From Anaerocaecibacter muris (GTDB lineage Bacteria > Bacillota > Clostridia > Christensenellales > Pumilibacteraceae): 64,000 nt of DNA. Each line of letters opens with the position of its first letter. Position 1 is the stretch's first letter. Under the pieces are notes generated by a model. It saw only the letters and a list, made by a program, of their open reading frames with translations, was not told the origin of the DNA and ran no database searches. A program made the position numbers and the translations under genes. The stretch covers positions 1 to 64,000 of the forward strand of contig NZ_CALPCE010000008.1 in NCBI RefSeq assembly GCF_943192945.1, written 5' to 3'. Below, one piece after another: positions 45,239-53,924 of the stretch.

Positions 45239-46816
45239 TTATTTTATATTGTCAGGCAGGTCGTTTTCAAACAGCACCGCTTTTTCGCCCGAAATTTCTT
45301 TCAACGCTTCGACCGCCTCGTCGCGCGACGAAAACTCGCAAATCGCGCCGTCGTTCATGCCGGCGGCAAGCGCGCCCTTTTTTATGTCCTTTGCGCGCGT
45401 GCCTATCAAGTACGCATAATCGCATACTTCGGCAATCTGCCCGCCGAGCTGAATATTGCACTCTTTCTCGATAGAGCCGAGTTCCACAAACCCGGGAGTT
45501 ATTATAATCTTTTTTCCGTCGAAGCAAGCCAGTACGTCGAGCGCGTTTTTCGCGCCGACGGGGTTGGAATTGTACGCGTCGTCTATCACAGCGACAGACG
45601 GGTCGGCGGACGGTATAAGCTGTAATCTGTGTTCGACCGGGCGCAACGCGGTAGTCGCCGCGACTATTTGTTCGGCGGTTATTCCGCACTCCGCCGCGAG
45701 CGCGGCGCATACGCACACAAGTTCCGCTATGTGCGCGCCCAACAGCGCGACCGTCACGGGATATTTTTGCCCGTCTATAATAAGGTCGAACGTCGTGCCG
45801 TCGCCGCTTATTTTAAGATTTTCGTAACCGACCGCGGCTTGGTCGCCGACCGAAACAACACGACACGCGGCGTTGCGGTCTTTCAGCGCGGCGCAATCTG
45901 CGTTATAGCCGTTGAGTACAAGCAAACCGTCCTGCGGTAAGCTCTCGCCCAACTCGTACTTTACGTTTGCAACGCCTGCGCGACTGCCCAAGGTTTCTAT
46001 GTGCATGTCGCCGACTGCGGTAATTATGCCGTATTTGGGTTGGGCTATGCCGCAAAGCTCTTTAATATCGCCCTTGTACCGCGCGCCCATTTCCACAATA
46101 AAATACCGCTCGTCGCCGAGGTCGTTATTTACGGTCTTGCACACGCCCATGGGCGTATTGAAACTGCTCGGCGTGGTCGCCACCGTGTACTGTTGCGCGA
46201 GCATTGCTTTAAGGATATTTTTAGCCGTGGTCTTGCCGTAACTGCCCGTAATGCCTATTACTATGGGCGATTTTTCTTTGAGTTTGGCGCGCGCGCGCTT
46301 TACGTATTTTTTGTTGTTAAGTTTTTCAAACGGAGCAGTCATTGCGTTTGCCGCCAGCGCGACGAACGGCGACAACATGGCGAGCGCGGCTACAAGCGTT
46401 TGGCAATACGCCGAATAATAGCAAGCGACGGCAACTCCCGCGCCCAGCGCAAGCGTTATTATAAGATCAACAATCAACAGCCTTATAACTCTGCCCGTAA
46501 ACTTTGCGGAATTACTGCCGCTCTTGCCCGCGGAAACAATAAACACGACAGCGAGAATATCGTACAGAGCGACGGCGCAATATCGAACGTACTCGAACGT
46601 CGAAAAACACCCGACAAACACAATGGTCGATATAAACCCGAACAGCATGAGCGCGGCGTACCGTATTATAACGTCGTACCCGCTACCTTTCCACCAGGCA
46701 ACAACGCCGCGAGCTTTGTAGCCCGACAGCTGTATTATCTTCAACATCGGCAGTCCTATAAAACAAGACAGCACCGCCGCTATTGCTACTAATCCGACCG
46801 AAACGTAATATTCCAT
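45239..46816 (-). CDS. MurF-like Mur ligase with N-terminal membrane domain
   Basis: 525 residues. Residues about 1-160 contain about five membrane helices, in place of the UDP-substrate-binding domain of ordinary MurF. The central ATP-binding domain starts with VIGITGSYGKTTAKN (186-200) and continues with TPSSFNTPMGVCKTV and MGARYKGDI, which are MurF hallmarks; the C-terminal ligase domain has VIDDAYNSNP. MurF adds D-Ala-D-Ala to the UDP-MurNAc tripeptide. The membrane-fused form may join the cytosolic ligase to the membrane steps of wall synthesis, or may ligate another substrate. It lies five bases after the alpha/beta hydrolase gene. Confidence 0.82.
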   Translation of the reverse strand: MEYYVSVGLVAIAAVLSCFIGLPMLKIIQLSGYKARGVVAWWKGSGYDVIIRYAALMLFGFISTIVFVGCFSTFEYVRYCAVALYDILAVVFIVSAGKSGSNSAKFTGRVIRLLIVDLIITLALGAGVAVACYYSAYCQTLVAALAMLSPFVALAANAMTAPFEKLNNKKYVKRARAKLKEKSPIVIGITGSYGKTTAKNILKAMLAQQYTVATTPSSFNTPMGVCKTVNNDLGDERYFIVEMGARYKGDIKELCGIAQPKYGIITAVGDMHIETLGSRAGVANVKYELGESLPQDGLLVLNGYNADCAALKDRNAACRVVSVGDQAAVGYENLKISGDGTTFDLIIDGQKYPVTVALLGAHIAELVCVCAALAAECGITAEQIVAATTALRPVEHRLQLIPSADPSVAVIDDAYNSNPVGAKNALDVLACFDGKKIIITPGFVELGSIEKECNIQLGGQIAEVCDYAYLIGTRAKDIKKGALAAGMNDGAICEFSSRDEAVEALKEISGEKAVLFENDLPDNIK

Positions 46817-46821
46817 AACCG

Positions 46822-47526
46822 CTAATCCAATACGAATGATTTAAGCAAATTGACAAACTCGAAATGCGAATCGACATAAGCGTAATGCCCGCCGTCGGCA
46901 AAAACGAGTTCGCTGTTTTTAATCCCGCGCCGCAATCGCTTTGCCATGTACGGCGGCGTGTCGCGGTCGTCTTTGCCCCAAAATATAAGCGTTTTACACT
47001 TGATAAACGGCAACAGCCTGTCGAGCCGCGCGTTTACAATCCGCACGAACACCGCGCGCATTTTCGGGTCAAGATTATTATAATCTACCGAACCGAATCC
47101 GTCAAGGGGTTTGCCGCATTTTGCCCGACGGTGATACGCCGCTATTTTCAGTTTTTTGCGCAGACTGAACCGAGGTTTAAGCCCCGCCGCGTCCGTAAGC
47201 ACGAGTTTTTTGCACAAACCCTGCGCCGCGAGTATCAACGCTATGCGCCCGCCGAAGCTGTGCCCGACTATTATAGGGTTTTCCGCGCCCACTTCTATCA
47301 GGAACGTTCGAACGCACGCAGCATAGTCGTATACGCTCCAACTCTCCGGCACCGTCTTGGGAAACGCGAAGTTAATGCAGTTTACGCCCCACTCCGCCGC
47401 CGCCGAATACGCGCCGGCAAACGAATTCAAGTCGCCGCCCCAGCCGTGCAAAAACAAAATCGTATCGGCGTCGCCCGCCTTAACCGCTTGATATTCGCAC
47501 GTAACTCCGTTGACGGTCGTTTGCAT
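46822..47526 (-). CDS. Alpha/beta fold hydrolase
   Basis: 234 residues with LFLHGWGGD (oxyanion region, about 29), nucleophile elbow GHSFGGR (about 92-98), a late acid in WGKDDRDTPP and the catalytic His in DGGHYAYVD. Cytoplasmic serine hydrolase of unknown substrate. It is paired with the MurF-like gene five bases downstream, so it may take part in envelope metabolism. Confidence 0.85.
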   Translation of the reverse strand: MQTTVNGVTCEYQAVKAGDADTILFLHGWGGDLNSFAGAYSAAAEWGVNCINFAFPKTVPESWSVYDYAACVRTFLIEVGAENPIIVGHSFGGRIALILAAQGLCKKLVLTDAAGLKPRFSLRKKLKIAAYHRRAKCGKPLDGFGSVDYNNLDPKMRAVFVRIVNARLDRLLPFIKCKTLIFWGKDDRDTPPYMAKRLRRGIKNSELVFADGGHYAYVDSHFEFVNLLKSFVLD

Positions 47527-47538
47527 ACCTGCCTCGCG

Positions 47539-47979
47539 TTAAAGATTTAGTCGCATAATCAGCGCGTCCTTTCCTTTGTAATAACGCGGGCGTTCGCCCA
47601 CCTTTATAAACCCGCACTTGCCGTACAGCGCGATTGCCGCGGCGTTGTCCGAACGGACAAGAAGAAATACCGATTTAACGCCGCGAGCCTTGACTTCCGC
47701 TATCAGCGCGGAAAACAGCGCATAGCCCGCGCCGCGCCGCCTGTACTTTTCGCAGACCGCAATGTTGGAAATTTCGCACTCGTCGCACGCGACCGTGCCC
47801 GAAAGATACCCCGCAAATTCTCCGTCGGCTTCCGCAACGAAAAACGCCGAGCCGTCGCGCTCCGATTCCTCGCGGATTTGTTCCGCCGTCCACGGACAAT
47901 CTATGTACAGGGCTTCCGCGCGCGCGATATTTTGCACGTCGCGCGGCTGCGCTCGCCGCACCGTCACGGACGCAATCAC
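47539..47979 (-). CDS. rimI: Ribosomal protein S18 alanine N-acetyltransferase-like GNAT (RimI)
   Basis: 146 residues, single GNAT domain with ISNIAVCEKYRRRGAGYAL (acetyl-CoA loop R-x-x-G-x-G/A, about 71-89) and the ALYGKCGFIKVGERPRYY end typical of RimI. RimI acetylates the N-terminus of ribosomal protein S18; its gene often follows tsaB in Firmicutes, as here, with an ATGA overlap. Confidence 0.9.
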   Translation of the reverse strand: MIASVTVRRAQPRDVQNIARAEALYIDCPWTAEQIREESERDGSAFFVAEADGEFAGYLSGTVACDECEISNIAVCEKYRRRGAGYALFSALIAEVKARGVKSVFLLVRSDNAAAIALYGKCGFIKVGERPRYYKGKDALIMRLNL

Positions 47980-48593
47980 AAATCGCCCGCGCCGCGTTCG
48001 GGCTGCGCTTTTCTTATATACAGCGGCGACAAGTCCTTTTGCGAAATAACGTCGGCAATATGCTTTTCGGCGGCGATTTTAAGCTCGCGCTCGCCCACGC
48101 CCGACGTTCCGTCGATTACGCCGGCAAGTTTGCCGTCCGTGGAAACGGCATAGTCGCCGTGCGTCGCGATGTACGCCCGCGCGTCCTCCAAAGTCATGCA
48201 CATGGCGCAATCGGTTTCGACGTCGCCGTCGTACCGTGCCACGTAGCACACTTTATTGCCCGCGTCGGCAACCGAAACGACTTTTTCGCTGTTATTGTTA
48301 TATGAGTTAAGGCGCAAATTGTTTACCGCAAAGCACGGCTTATTAAGGCTGTAACAAAACGTCTTGATCGTCGTAAGCCCTATTCGCAAACCCGTAAACG
48401 ACCCCGGACCGACGCACGCGCCGAAAATATCGACGTCCGCAATCGCAATATTCGCACGCTTTAACAACCCGTCAATCATGGGCATTAGCGTTTCCGAACC
48501 CGCATTTTTCAAGTTTTCGTCGTAATAGTACGCGCCGCCCGCGCACAAAAGCGCGCGCGTTCCCTCTGCGGTGTCAATCATCAAATAATTCAT
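47976..48593 (-). CDS. tsaB: tRNA threonylcarbamoyladenosine biosynthesis protein TsaB
   Basis: 205 residues with the ASKHA-type start MNYLMIDTAEG and the family motif ACVGPGSFTGLRIGLTTIKTF (about 60-80). TsaB dimerises with TsaD and, with TsaE and TsaC, makes t6A37 on tRNAs that read ANN codons. tsaD is not in this window. Coupled by ATGA overlaps to tsaE upstream and rimI downstream. Confidence 0.94.
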   Translation of the reverse strand: MNYLMIDTAEGTRALLCAGGAYYYDENLKNAGSETLMPMIDGLLKRANIAIADVDIFGACVGPGSFTGLRIGLTTIKTFCYSLNKPCFAVNNLRLNSYNNNSEKVVSVADAGNKVCYVARYDGDVETDCAMCMTLEDARAYIATHGDYAVSTDGKLAGVIDGTSGVGERELKIAAEKHIADVISQKDLSPLYIRKAQPERGAGDL

Positions 48594-49021
48594 TGCTTAA
48601 TAATCACCTCGCGTTCGTTGTCGCCTGTCTTGTTTATGGTTATTTCAACGGTGTTCAGTCCGTCGAACAGCTCCTCGATATTGCGCCACCACTCGACGGC
48701 GCAAACGCACTCGGCATTGCCTATAAAATCGGTAAGCCCCGCGCCGACCGCCTCGTCCGCGCTGTCCAGTCTGTACGCGTCGAAGTGACAAAACTTAACC
48801 CGCCCGTCGCAATATTCGTTCATTATGGTAAACGTCGGCGAAGTCACGGGCGCGGTTATGCCAAATCCCTTTGCAAGCCCTTTGCACAGCACGGTCTTGC
48901 CCGCACCGAGTTCGCCCGTCAACAGCAAAACGTCGCCGCCGCCCAGCGAAGCCGCCAATTTTTCGCCGAGCTCCGCCATTTTATCCGATGAGTTTATTTT
49001 ATATACACGAGTTTGCGACAT
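48590..49021 (-). CDS. tsaE: tRNA threonylcarbamoyladenosine biosynthesis ATPase TsaE
   Basis: 143 residues, with Walker A GELGAGKT (about 36-43), TSPTFTIMNEY and the HFDAYRL motif. TsaE is the ATPase that resets the TsaB-TsaD complex. Its stop overlaps the start of tsaB. Confidence 0.95.
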   Translation of the reverse strand: MSQTRVYKINSSDKMAELGEKLAASLGGGDVLLLTGELGAGKTVLCKGLAKGFGITAPVTSPTFTIMNEYCDGRVKFCHFDAYRLDSADEAVGAGLTDFIGNAECVCAVEWWRNIEELFDGLNTVEITINKTGDNEREVIIKQ

Positions 49022-49029
49022 AATTCTCC

Positions 49030-49917
49030 TTATATCTTGACCGCTTTAAACAGCGCAGGCGCGGCAACCGCCACCCACGCGGCGAGCAGGAAATACCGTA
49101 AAAAGCAGTATAGCATGCTAATGTTCTGCGGAAGTATAGGTTTTAACCCCTGTTGCAAGCCGAGAGCAACGCCCAAACCGATTACAAGCCGCAACGCGAC
49201 TTTCCACCAAACGCGGTTAGCCGCAACGTCGTAACCGACAAACTTCTTTTCGATTATATATCCCGCGTCGAACGCGACAAACGCGCCTACGCCCTTTAAT
49301 ATATCCGCGCCGCTCGGACTGTTAAGCACGCCCATGCCCGCAAGCACGCTTATAAGCACGACCGTAAGCACGATATTGGGCACAATGAACCACTCTTCCT
49401 TATCGCCGAACAGCGACAACAATGCATTAAACGCTATCGCAAAAAACACGCCCGCAGTCAAGCCGCAAAACACGTCAGACAAATAATGTTGCCCCAAATA
49501 CATGCGCGACAGCATGACAAGCACGGTAAGCATTGCGCACACAACGGGCACAGCAGTGTGCTTTTTGCCGTATTTTATAGTAAGCATTGCGGATATTGAC
49601 GCTATGCTCTCCGTATGCCCCGACGGAAACGAGTATGTAGTTTCGGGCGTGCCGATACTGCGCACTATTTCGGGATAGGCATTGAACGGACGTTCGCGTT
49701 TAAACCCGAGCTTTAAAAAATTTGTCATCGCTACGCCGAGTATATACACATTGAAAAACCTGTATGCGTAACGCTTGTCCAAACACCAGTACAGCACGAC
49801 CGCAACGGCAAGAAACGCAATCTCCGTTCCGAGTTGCGTTATCCCCGTGTTCAAAGCGTCGGTAACCCCGTTGGACAGGTTTTGCAACGCCTTTATGATG
49901 TCGGCTTCAAACTGCAC
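49030..49917 (-). CDS. PAP2 superfamily membrane phosphatase
   Basis: About 295 residues, polytopic. The three phosphatase motifs are intact: KLGFKRERP (K-x6-RP), SFPSGHT and SRMYLGQHYLSD. PAP2 enzymes dephosphorylate lipids such as phosphatidate or undecaprenyl pyrophosphate on the outer face of the membrane; recycling of the lipid carrier is a reasonable guess given the wall-related neighbours. After the core, three to four extra helices extend the C-terminus. I favour a GTG start at 49917 with GGGG ten bases before it, since the longer frame would overlap the upstream gene by 40 bases. Confidence 0.85.
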   Translation of the reverse strand: MQFEADIIKALQNLSNGVTDALNTGITQLGTEIAFLAVAVVLYWCLDKRYAYRFFNVYILGVAMTNFLKLGFKRERPFNAYPEIVRSIGTPETTYSFPSGHTESIASISAMLTIKYGKKHTAVPVVCAMLTVLVMLSRMYLGQHYLSDVFCGLTAGVFFAIAFNALLSLFGDKEEWFIVPNIVLTVVLISVLAGMGVLNSPSGADILKGVGAFVAFDAGYIIEKKFVGYDVAANRVWWKVALRLVIGLGVALGLQQGLKPILPQNISMLYCFLRYFLLAAWVAVAAPALFKAVKI

Positions 49918-49922
49918 TGCGG

Positions 49923-51608
49923 TTAATCCCCAAACCTCTCGACGTTGGTTCCGTCCGACCACAGACGCTCGATATTGTAAAACTCGCGCGTCTTGTCAGT
50001 GAAAATATGAATTATAACGCCGCCGTAATCGAGCGCAATCCACTCTTTATCGACGTCGCGCTTGGCGGGGTCTATATTAAACTGTTTTTTGAGTCTGTCC
50101 TCGACGTAACCCATCAACGCCTTAACCGCCGTGGTGGAAGTAGCCGAGGCTATGACAAAGTAGTCCGCGACTATCGTCTTGCCGTCAAGTCCGACTATCT
50201 TTATGTCGTGAGCCTTATGCGCGTTGAGCGCGTCCGCCGCAGCGAGCGCAATATCCTTTATAGCGTCGCCCGAACTGACGAACATACTTTCGCAATGCCC
50301 GCGCAAAACGACGGACAAGTCTGTGTTTTTTTCGGGCACGGTTGCAACGTCTTTACCCGCAACGGGCGCGACGGCTTTACTCCTTGCCTGCCTGACAAGC
50401 CCCACCGATTTGGATTTTACTTCGCCGAGCACGGGCAAGTTTTTGCCGCTCGGTTGCGACTGTTCGCGCGGCGGGAGTTGCGGGATCTCCGCATCGCCGC
50501 AAACAAGCTCGTAATACGCAATCGCGTCGTCGGACATAGCGCACGCCTCCGACGCGCTTAATTTTTTAATCTCTTTGAGCGCGGCGAGCATGGCGATATT
50601 CTTGTCATAGTCGCAGAGATACCGCATAAGTTCCAAAGACGCGTACTTCCTGCCGTCCTCTGTCTTGTCGGCAAGATACACTACCTCGTCCAGCACGCTC
50701 ATATCCTCGCATGCCGTGGTGTGCACCGCTATGGCATGCGCTACGTCGTCGGGTACGCCGTATTCGCGCTTGGCAATATACGCGCCGATCGGCGAGTGCA
50801 TTGTAGGCGGCGGGAAACCCGACAAATCGACGACGTTTTTGTATTTATCCGCGTCGTCGTCCGACTTTGCTATGTCGTGCAGTATGCACGCCGTAACCGC
50901 TTTATCCACGGACGCGCCGTATTTTTTGGCAAGATATGCGCCGCGCAACGCCGTGCGGTAAATGTGCAAAATCCTGTCGTAACGCAGTCCGTGCGAGTAC
51001 AAACCGCGCACATAATCGGAATACGGATCGAACAATCCGTTTTTGTCGGCAAACGCGCGCACGTCGCTCGGCACGAACGCGTTGGGCATGCCGAACGCCT
51101 TGTCGATTTTAATGCGCGCCGAAGAAATATCCAGCCCGTCGAAGTTTGCGAACTTGATTTTGATTTTGCGCTTTTTCAAGTCTTTGAGCAAGCTATCGCC
51201 TGGCGCAAAATTCGGTCTGTTTACGACGTAAAAAGTGACCAGCGTTTTGAGCCTGTCAATGTCGTGCCAGTCGCACAGCCTGTAAAGCTCCTCACTGCCT
51301 ATCACCCAATACAGCGCGTCGTCCGACTTTTTGGCATAGTATGCGGCTGTATCGACGCTGTAACTAACGCCCTTTTTAGCGACTTCGTAACGACTGACTT
51401 CGGTCTTGTCGGATGCAAAGACCTTTTTGCAAAGCCGAAGGCGCGCCGAAGCGTCGCTCGCGCCAGTTTTGAACGGCGAAACGAACGACGGCACGACTAT
51501 AACTTTATCGAACCGCTTTTCGAGGTTTTTGACTATGTCTATATGTCCGAAGTGCGGCGGGTCGAAACTGCCGCCGAATATTGCCGTTTTTGTAATTTTA
51601 TTCTTCAT
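49923..51608 (-). CDS. NadD-YqeK-RsfS triple-domain fusion protein
   Basis: 561 residues combining three proteins normally encoded by neighbouring genes. Residues 1-193: nicotinate-nucleotide adenylyltransferase (GGSFDPPHFGH at 12-22, ISSAR at 161-165) for NAD synthesis. Residues about 205-372: YqeK-type HD hydrolase (His215, CILHDIAKSD at 241-250, HSPIGAYIAKREYG at 271-284, YLADKTEDGR at 311-320), a diadenosine tetraphosphate hydrolase family. Residues 373-442: Pro/Gln/Lys-rich linker. Residues about 446-553: RsfS ribosomal silencing factor (IVADYFVIASATS, ending EFYNIERLWSD), which blocks subunit joining in starvation. The ATG at 51608 lies inside the end of obg with GGAG seven bases before it. 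Confidence 0.93.
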   Translation of the reverse strand: MKNKITKTAIFGGSFDPPHFGHIDIVKNLEKRFDKVIVVPSFVSPFKTGASDASARLRLCKKVFASDKTEVSRYEVAKKGVSYSVDTAAYYAKKSDDALYWVIGSEELYRLCDWHDIDRLKTLVTFYVVNRPNFAPGDSLLKDLKKRKIKIKFANFDGLDISSARIKIDKAFGMPNAFVPSDVRAFADKNGLFDPYSDYVRGLYSHGLRYDRILHIYRTALRGAYLAKKYGASVDKAVTACILHDIAKSDDDADKYKNVVDLSGFPPPTMHSPIGAYIAKREYGVPDDVAHAIAVHTTACEDMSVLDEVVYLADKTEDGRKYASLELMRYLCDYDKNIAMLAALKEIKKLSASEACAMSDDAIAYYELVCGDAEIPQLPPREQSQPSGKNLPVLGEVKSKSVGLVRQARSKAVAPVAGKDVATVPEKNTDLSVVLRGHCESMFVSSGDAIKDIALAAADALNAHKAHDIKIVGLDGKTIVADYFVIASATSTTAVKALMGYVEDRLKKQFNIDPAKRDVDKEWIALDYGGVIIHIFTDKTREFYNIERLWSDGTNVERFGD

Positions 51609-52848
51609 AAGTAAACTCCGTATCGAGTATGCGCACAAGGTCGCCCGACTTGATTCCCGCTTTTTTAAGCGACTTCGTCACGCCGCCCACTTCCAGCCTG
51701 CGCTGAAAATACATAAAGCTGTCGCGATCGTCAAGCACAACTGTGCGCGCAAGTTTTTCTATAAGTGCGCCCGAAAGCACGAACGCGCCGTCGTCCGCCC
51801 GACATATTTCAAACGAATTGGGATCGATTTCTTCGTACCTAAACGGCTCGAACTCTATGGGCGACGGCGGAGGCAAAGTTTTAAGCGTTTTTTCCGCCGC
51901 TCTTATAAGCGCGGCAAGCCCGCTGTGCGTCGCGCCGCTTATTTCGTAAATTTCGCCGCTTACCGCATTGCGGAACCGCGCAATGTTATCGGGCTGCGCG
52001 CAGTCTATCTTGTTTAGCGCGATTATTTGCGGCACGTTTTTCAGTTCGGGATTGTATTTAAACAGCTCGTCGTTGACCGTCGAATAGTCGGCAATCGCGT
52101 CCTCATAAGTCGAAATATCGACGACGTGAATAATCAACCGCGTGCGGTCGATGTGCCGCAAAAATTTATGACCGAGCCCTGCTCCGTCCGCCGCGCCCTC
52201 TATCAGCCCCGGAATATCCGCAACTGTAAACGAAAAATCGTCCGTATAGCACACGCCCAAATTAGGCGAAAGAGTGGTGAACGGATAGCTCGCGATCTTC
52301 GGGTTGGCGCGAGTGAGCGCCGCAAGCAAAGTTGACTTGCCCGCATTGGGCAATCCCACAAGCCCTACGTCGGCTATCGTTTTGAGTTCCAACACCACCG
52401 CGCGTTCTTTAACGGGCTCGCCTTTTTGACTGAACCCCGGGGCTTGACGGCGCGACGACTTAAACCGCGCGTTGCCCTTTCCGCCTATGCCGCCGCGCAA
52501 AACGGTTACTTGATCGTCCGAGTAATACATGTCGGCGATTATACCGTTGCTGTCCGCGTCTCGCACGACCGTTCCGCGCGGCACATACAGCACCAAGTCC
52601 TGTCCGTTCTTGCCGTGTCTGTTTTTGCCCGACCCGTTGCCGCCGTTTTCCGCACGGTAATGCTTGCCGAATCTGAATTCGGACAGCGACGTAGCGTTGT
52701 CGTTGACCTTGATAACGACGTTTCCGCCGTCGCCGCCGTCGCCGCCGTCCGGTCCGCCGTTGGGCACGTACTTTTCCGTGTAGAACGACGTGCAACCGTC
52801 GCCGCCGTCGCCCGCTTTAATATAAATTTTAGCTCTGTCTATAAACAT
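51598..52848 (-). CDS. obg: GTPase Obg
   Basis: 416 residues with all three Obg parts: the glycine-rich Obg fold (about 1-157, FIDRAKIYIKAGDGGDGC at the start), the GTPase domain with GLPNAGKSTLL (about 164), DIPGLIEGA, and NKID, and the C-terminal OCT domain. Obg is an essential 50S-associated GTPase linked to ribosome assembly and stress. The ATG overlaps the nth stop by one base (TAATG). Confidence 0.97.
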   Translation of the reverse strand: MFIDRAKIYIKAGDGGDGCTSFYTEKYVPNGGPDGGDGGDGGNVVIKVNDNATSLSEFRFGKHYRAENGGNGSGKNRHGKNGQDLVLYVPRGTVVRDADSNGIIADMYYSDDQVTVLRGGIGGKGNARFKSSRRQAPGFSQKGEPVKERAVVLELKTIADVGLVGLPNAGKSTLLAALTRANPKIASYPFTTLSPNLGVCYTDDFSFTVADIPGLIEGAADGAGLGHKFLRHIDRTRLIIHVVDISTYEDAIADYSTVNDELFKYNPELKNVPQIIALNKIDCAQPDNIARFRNAVSGEIYEISGATHSGLAALIRAAEKTLKTLPPPSPIEFEPFRYEEIDPNSFEICRADDGAFVLSGALIEKLARTVVLDDRDSFMYFQRRLEVGGVTKSLKKAGIKSGDLVRILDTEFTYEE

Positions 52849-53471
52849 TAAAAGTTACCTTGATTTTCTATGTATGTCTTGCAAGTCCGATTGACCGAAC
52901 AACTTTCGCAATCGGGTTTGCGCGCGTGACAGCAATCCCGCCCGTGACGTATCAAAAGGAAATGCACGTCCCTGTAATCCTTCGGGTCGAACGCCGCGCA
53001 CAAATCCTTTTCCACCTCGTCGGGAGTTTTGCCCTGCGACAGCCCCAGCCTGTGAGCTACGCGAAAAACATGCGTATCTACGGCTATGGCGGGTTGTCCG
53101 AACGCCACGCTCAACATTACGTTAGCCGTCTTTCTGCCCACGCCCGCAAGCGTGATAAGCTCGTCCATTGTTTGCGGCACGCGCCCGCCGAATTTTCGGA
53201 CTATGTCTTTACAGCACGCCTTAATGTTAGCCGATTTGTTTTTGTACAGCCCGCAACTTTTAATTGCCGTTTCCAGTTGCTCGATCGGCATGTCGCAAAA
53301 CGCCTGCGGCGTGTCGGCGAGCTTAAACAGATCGCGCGTAACGGCATTGACGCGCTTGTCCGTGCATTGCGCGCTCAAAATAACCGAAATAAGCAACTCG
53401 AATTCGTTGCCGTATTCCAGTTCGCAAGTCGCGTCGGGATAAGTATTTTGCAGTTCGGTAAGCAAATCCAT
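52848..53471 (-). CDS. nth: Endonuclease III
   Basis: 207 residues, DNA glycosylase/AP lyase of base-excision repair that removes oxidised pyrimidines. The helix-hairpin-helix LAGVGRKTANVML (about 108-120) contains the catalytic Lys, VDTHVFRVAHRLGL contains the catalytic Asp, and the C-terminal Cys set CHARKPDCESCSVNRTC holds the 4Fe-4S cluster. First gene of the long operon that runs to 43638, from its own promoter. Confidence 0.96.
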   Translation of the reverse strand: MDLLTELQNTYPDATCELEYGNEFELLISVILSAQCTDKRVNAVTRDLFKLADTPQAFCDMPIEQLETAIKSCGLYKNKSANIKACCKDIVRKFGGRVPQTMDELITLAGVGRKTANVMLSVAFGQPAIAVDTHVFRVAHRLGLSQGKTPDEVEKDLCAAFDPKDYRDVHFLLIRHGRDCCHARKPDCESCSVNRTCKTYIENQGNF

Positions 53472-53536
53472 ACTTTAATAATACCGTTATAGCCGTATTG
53501 GGCGCACCTTGTTTCGGCAACATTGCACCCGATAAT

Positions 53537-53565
53537 ATAGTACCACAACCGCGCGCAAAAGTAAA
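53537..53565 (-). promoter_or_regulatory. Promoter of the nth-obg operon
   Basis: TTTACT (53560-53565), 17 bp, TACTAT (53537-53542) on the minus strand, about 70 nt before the nth start. Confidence 0.55.
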
Positions 53566-53576
53566 GATATTATGGG

Positions 53577-53828
53577 TCAATTCCGAACATTATATAACGA
53601 ATTGTATTTTTCTCCGTCATAAGAGTACACCGCGCGTAGATTGGCGTAATAACCCAAATTCAAAACGTCCTGACAAAGTTTGTAATCGTTGCACTTAACT
53701 GCCAACCCGCAACCCGATCCGTTGTTTATGGGCGCATTTACGAGTTTCGACGCTCCGCCCGCCGCCGCCACCGCGTCCGCGAACCGAAACGCGCTGTTTC
53801 TCGAAGAAAACGAAAAAATGTACTCCAT
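53577..53828 (-). CDS. DUF3343 family putative Se/S carrier-like protein
   Basis: 83 residues. The family features are a short beta-alpha-beta start, a PI-rich middle and the motif GSGCGLAVK (about 37-45), whose Cys is conserved in DUF3343. The family is annotated as a putative selenium or sulfur carrier. It is transcribed divergently from a cysteine desulfurase 96 bases away, which supports a role in accepting sulfur or selenium from that enzyme; this is inference. An AGAGG site lies twelve bases before the ATG. Confidence 0.8.
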   Translation of the reverse strand: MEYIFSFSSRNSAFRFADAVAAAGGASKLVNAPINNGSGCGLAVKCNDYKLCQDVLNLGYYANLRAVYSYDGEKYNSLYNVRN

Positions 53829-53924
53829 ACGCGATAATTTCCTCTTTTTTGTTCTAAACCGTCAAATTTCGCATTTACTAATAACGGTCTTATTCCGTTA
53901 TATGTATTGGGAGTTTATTCTGTC

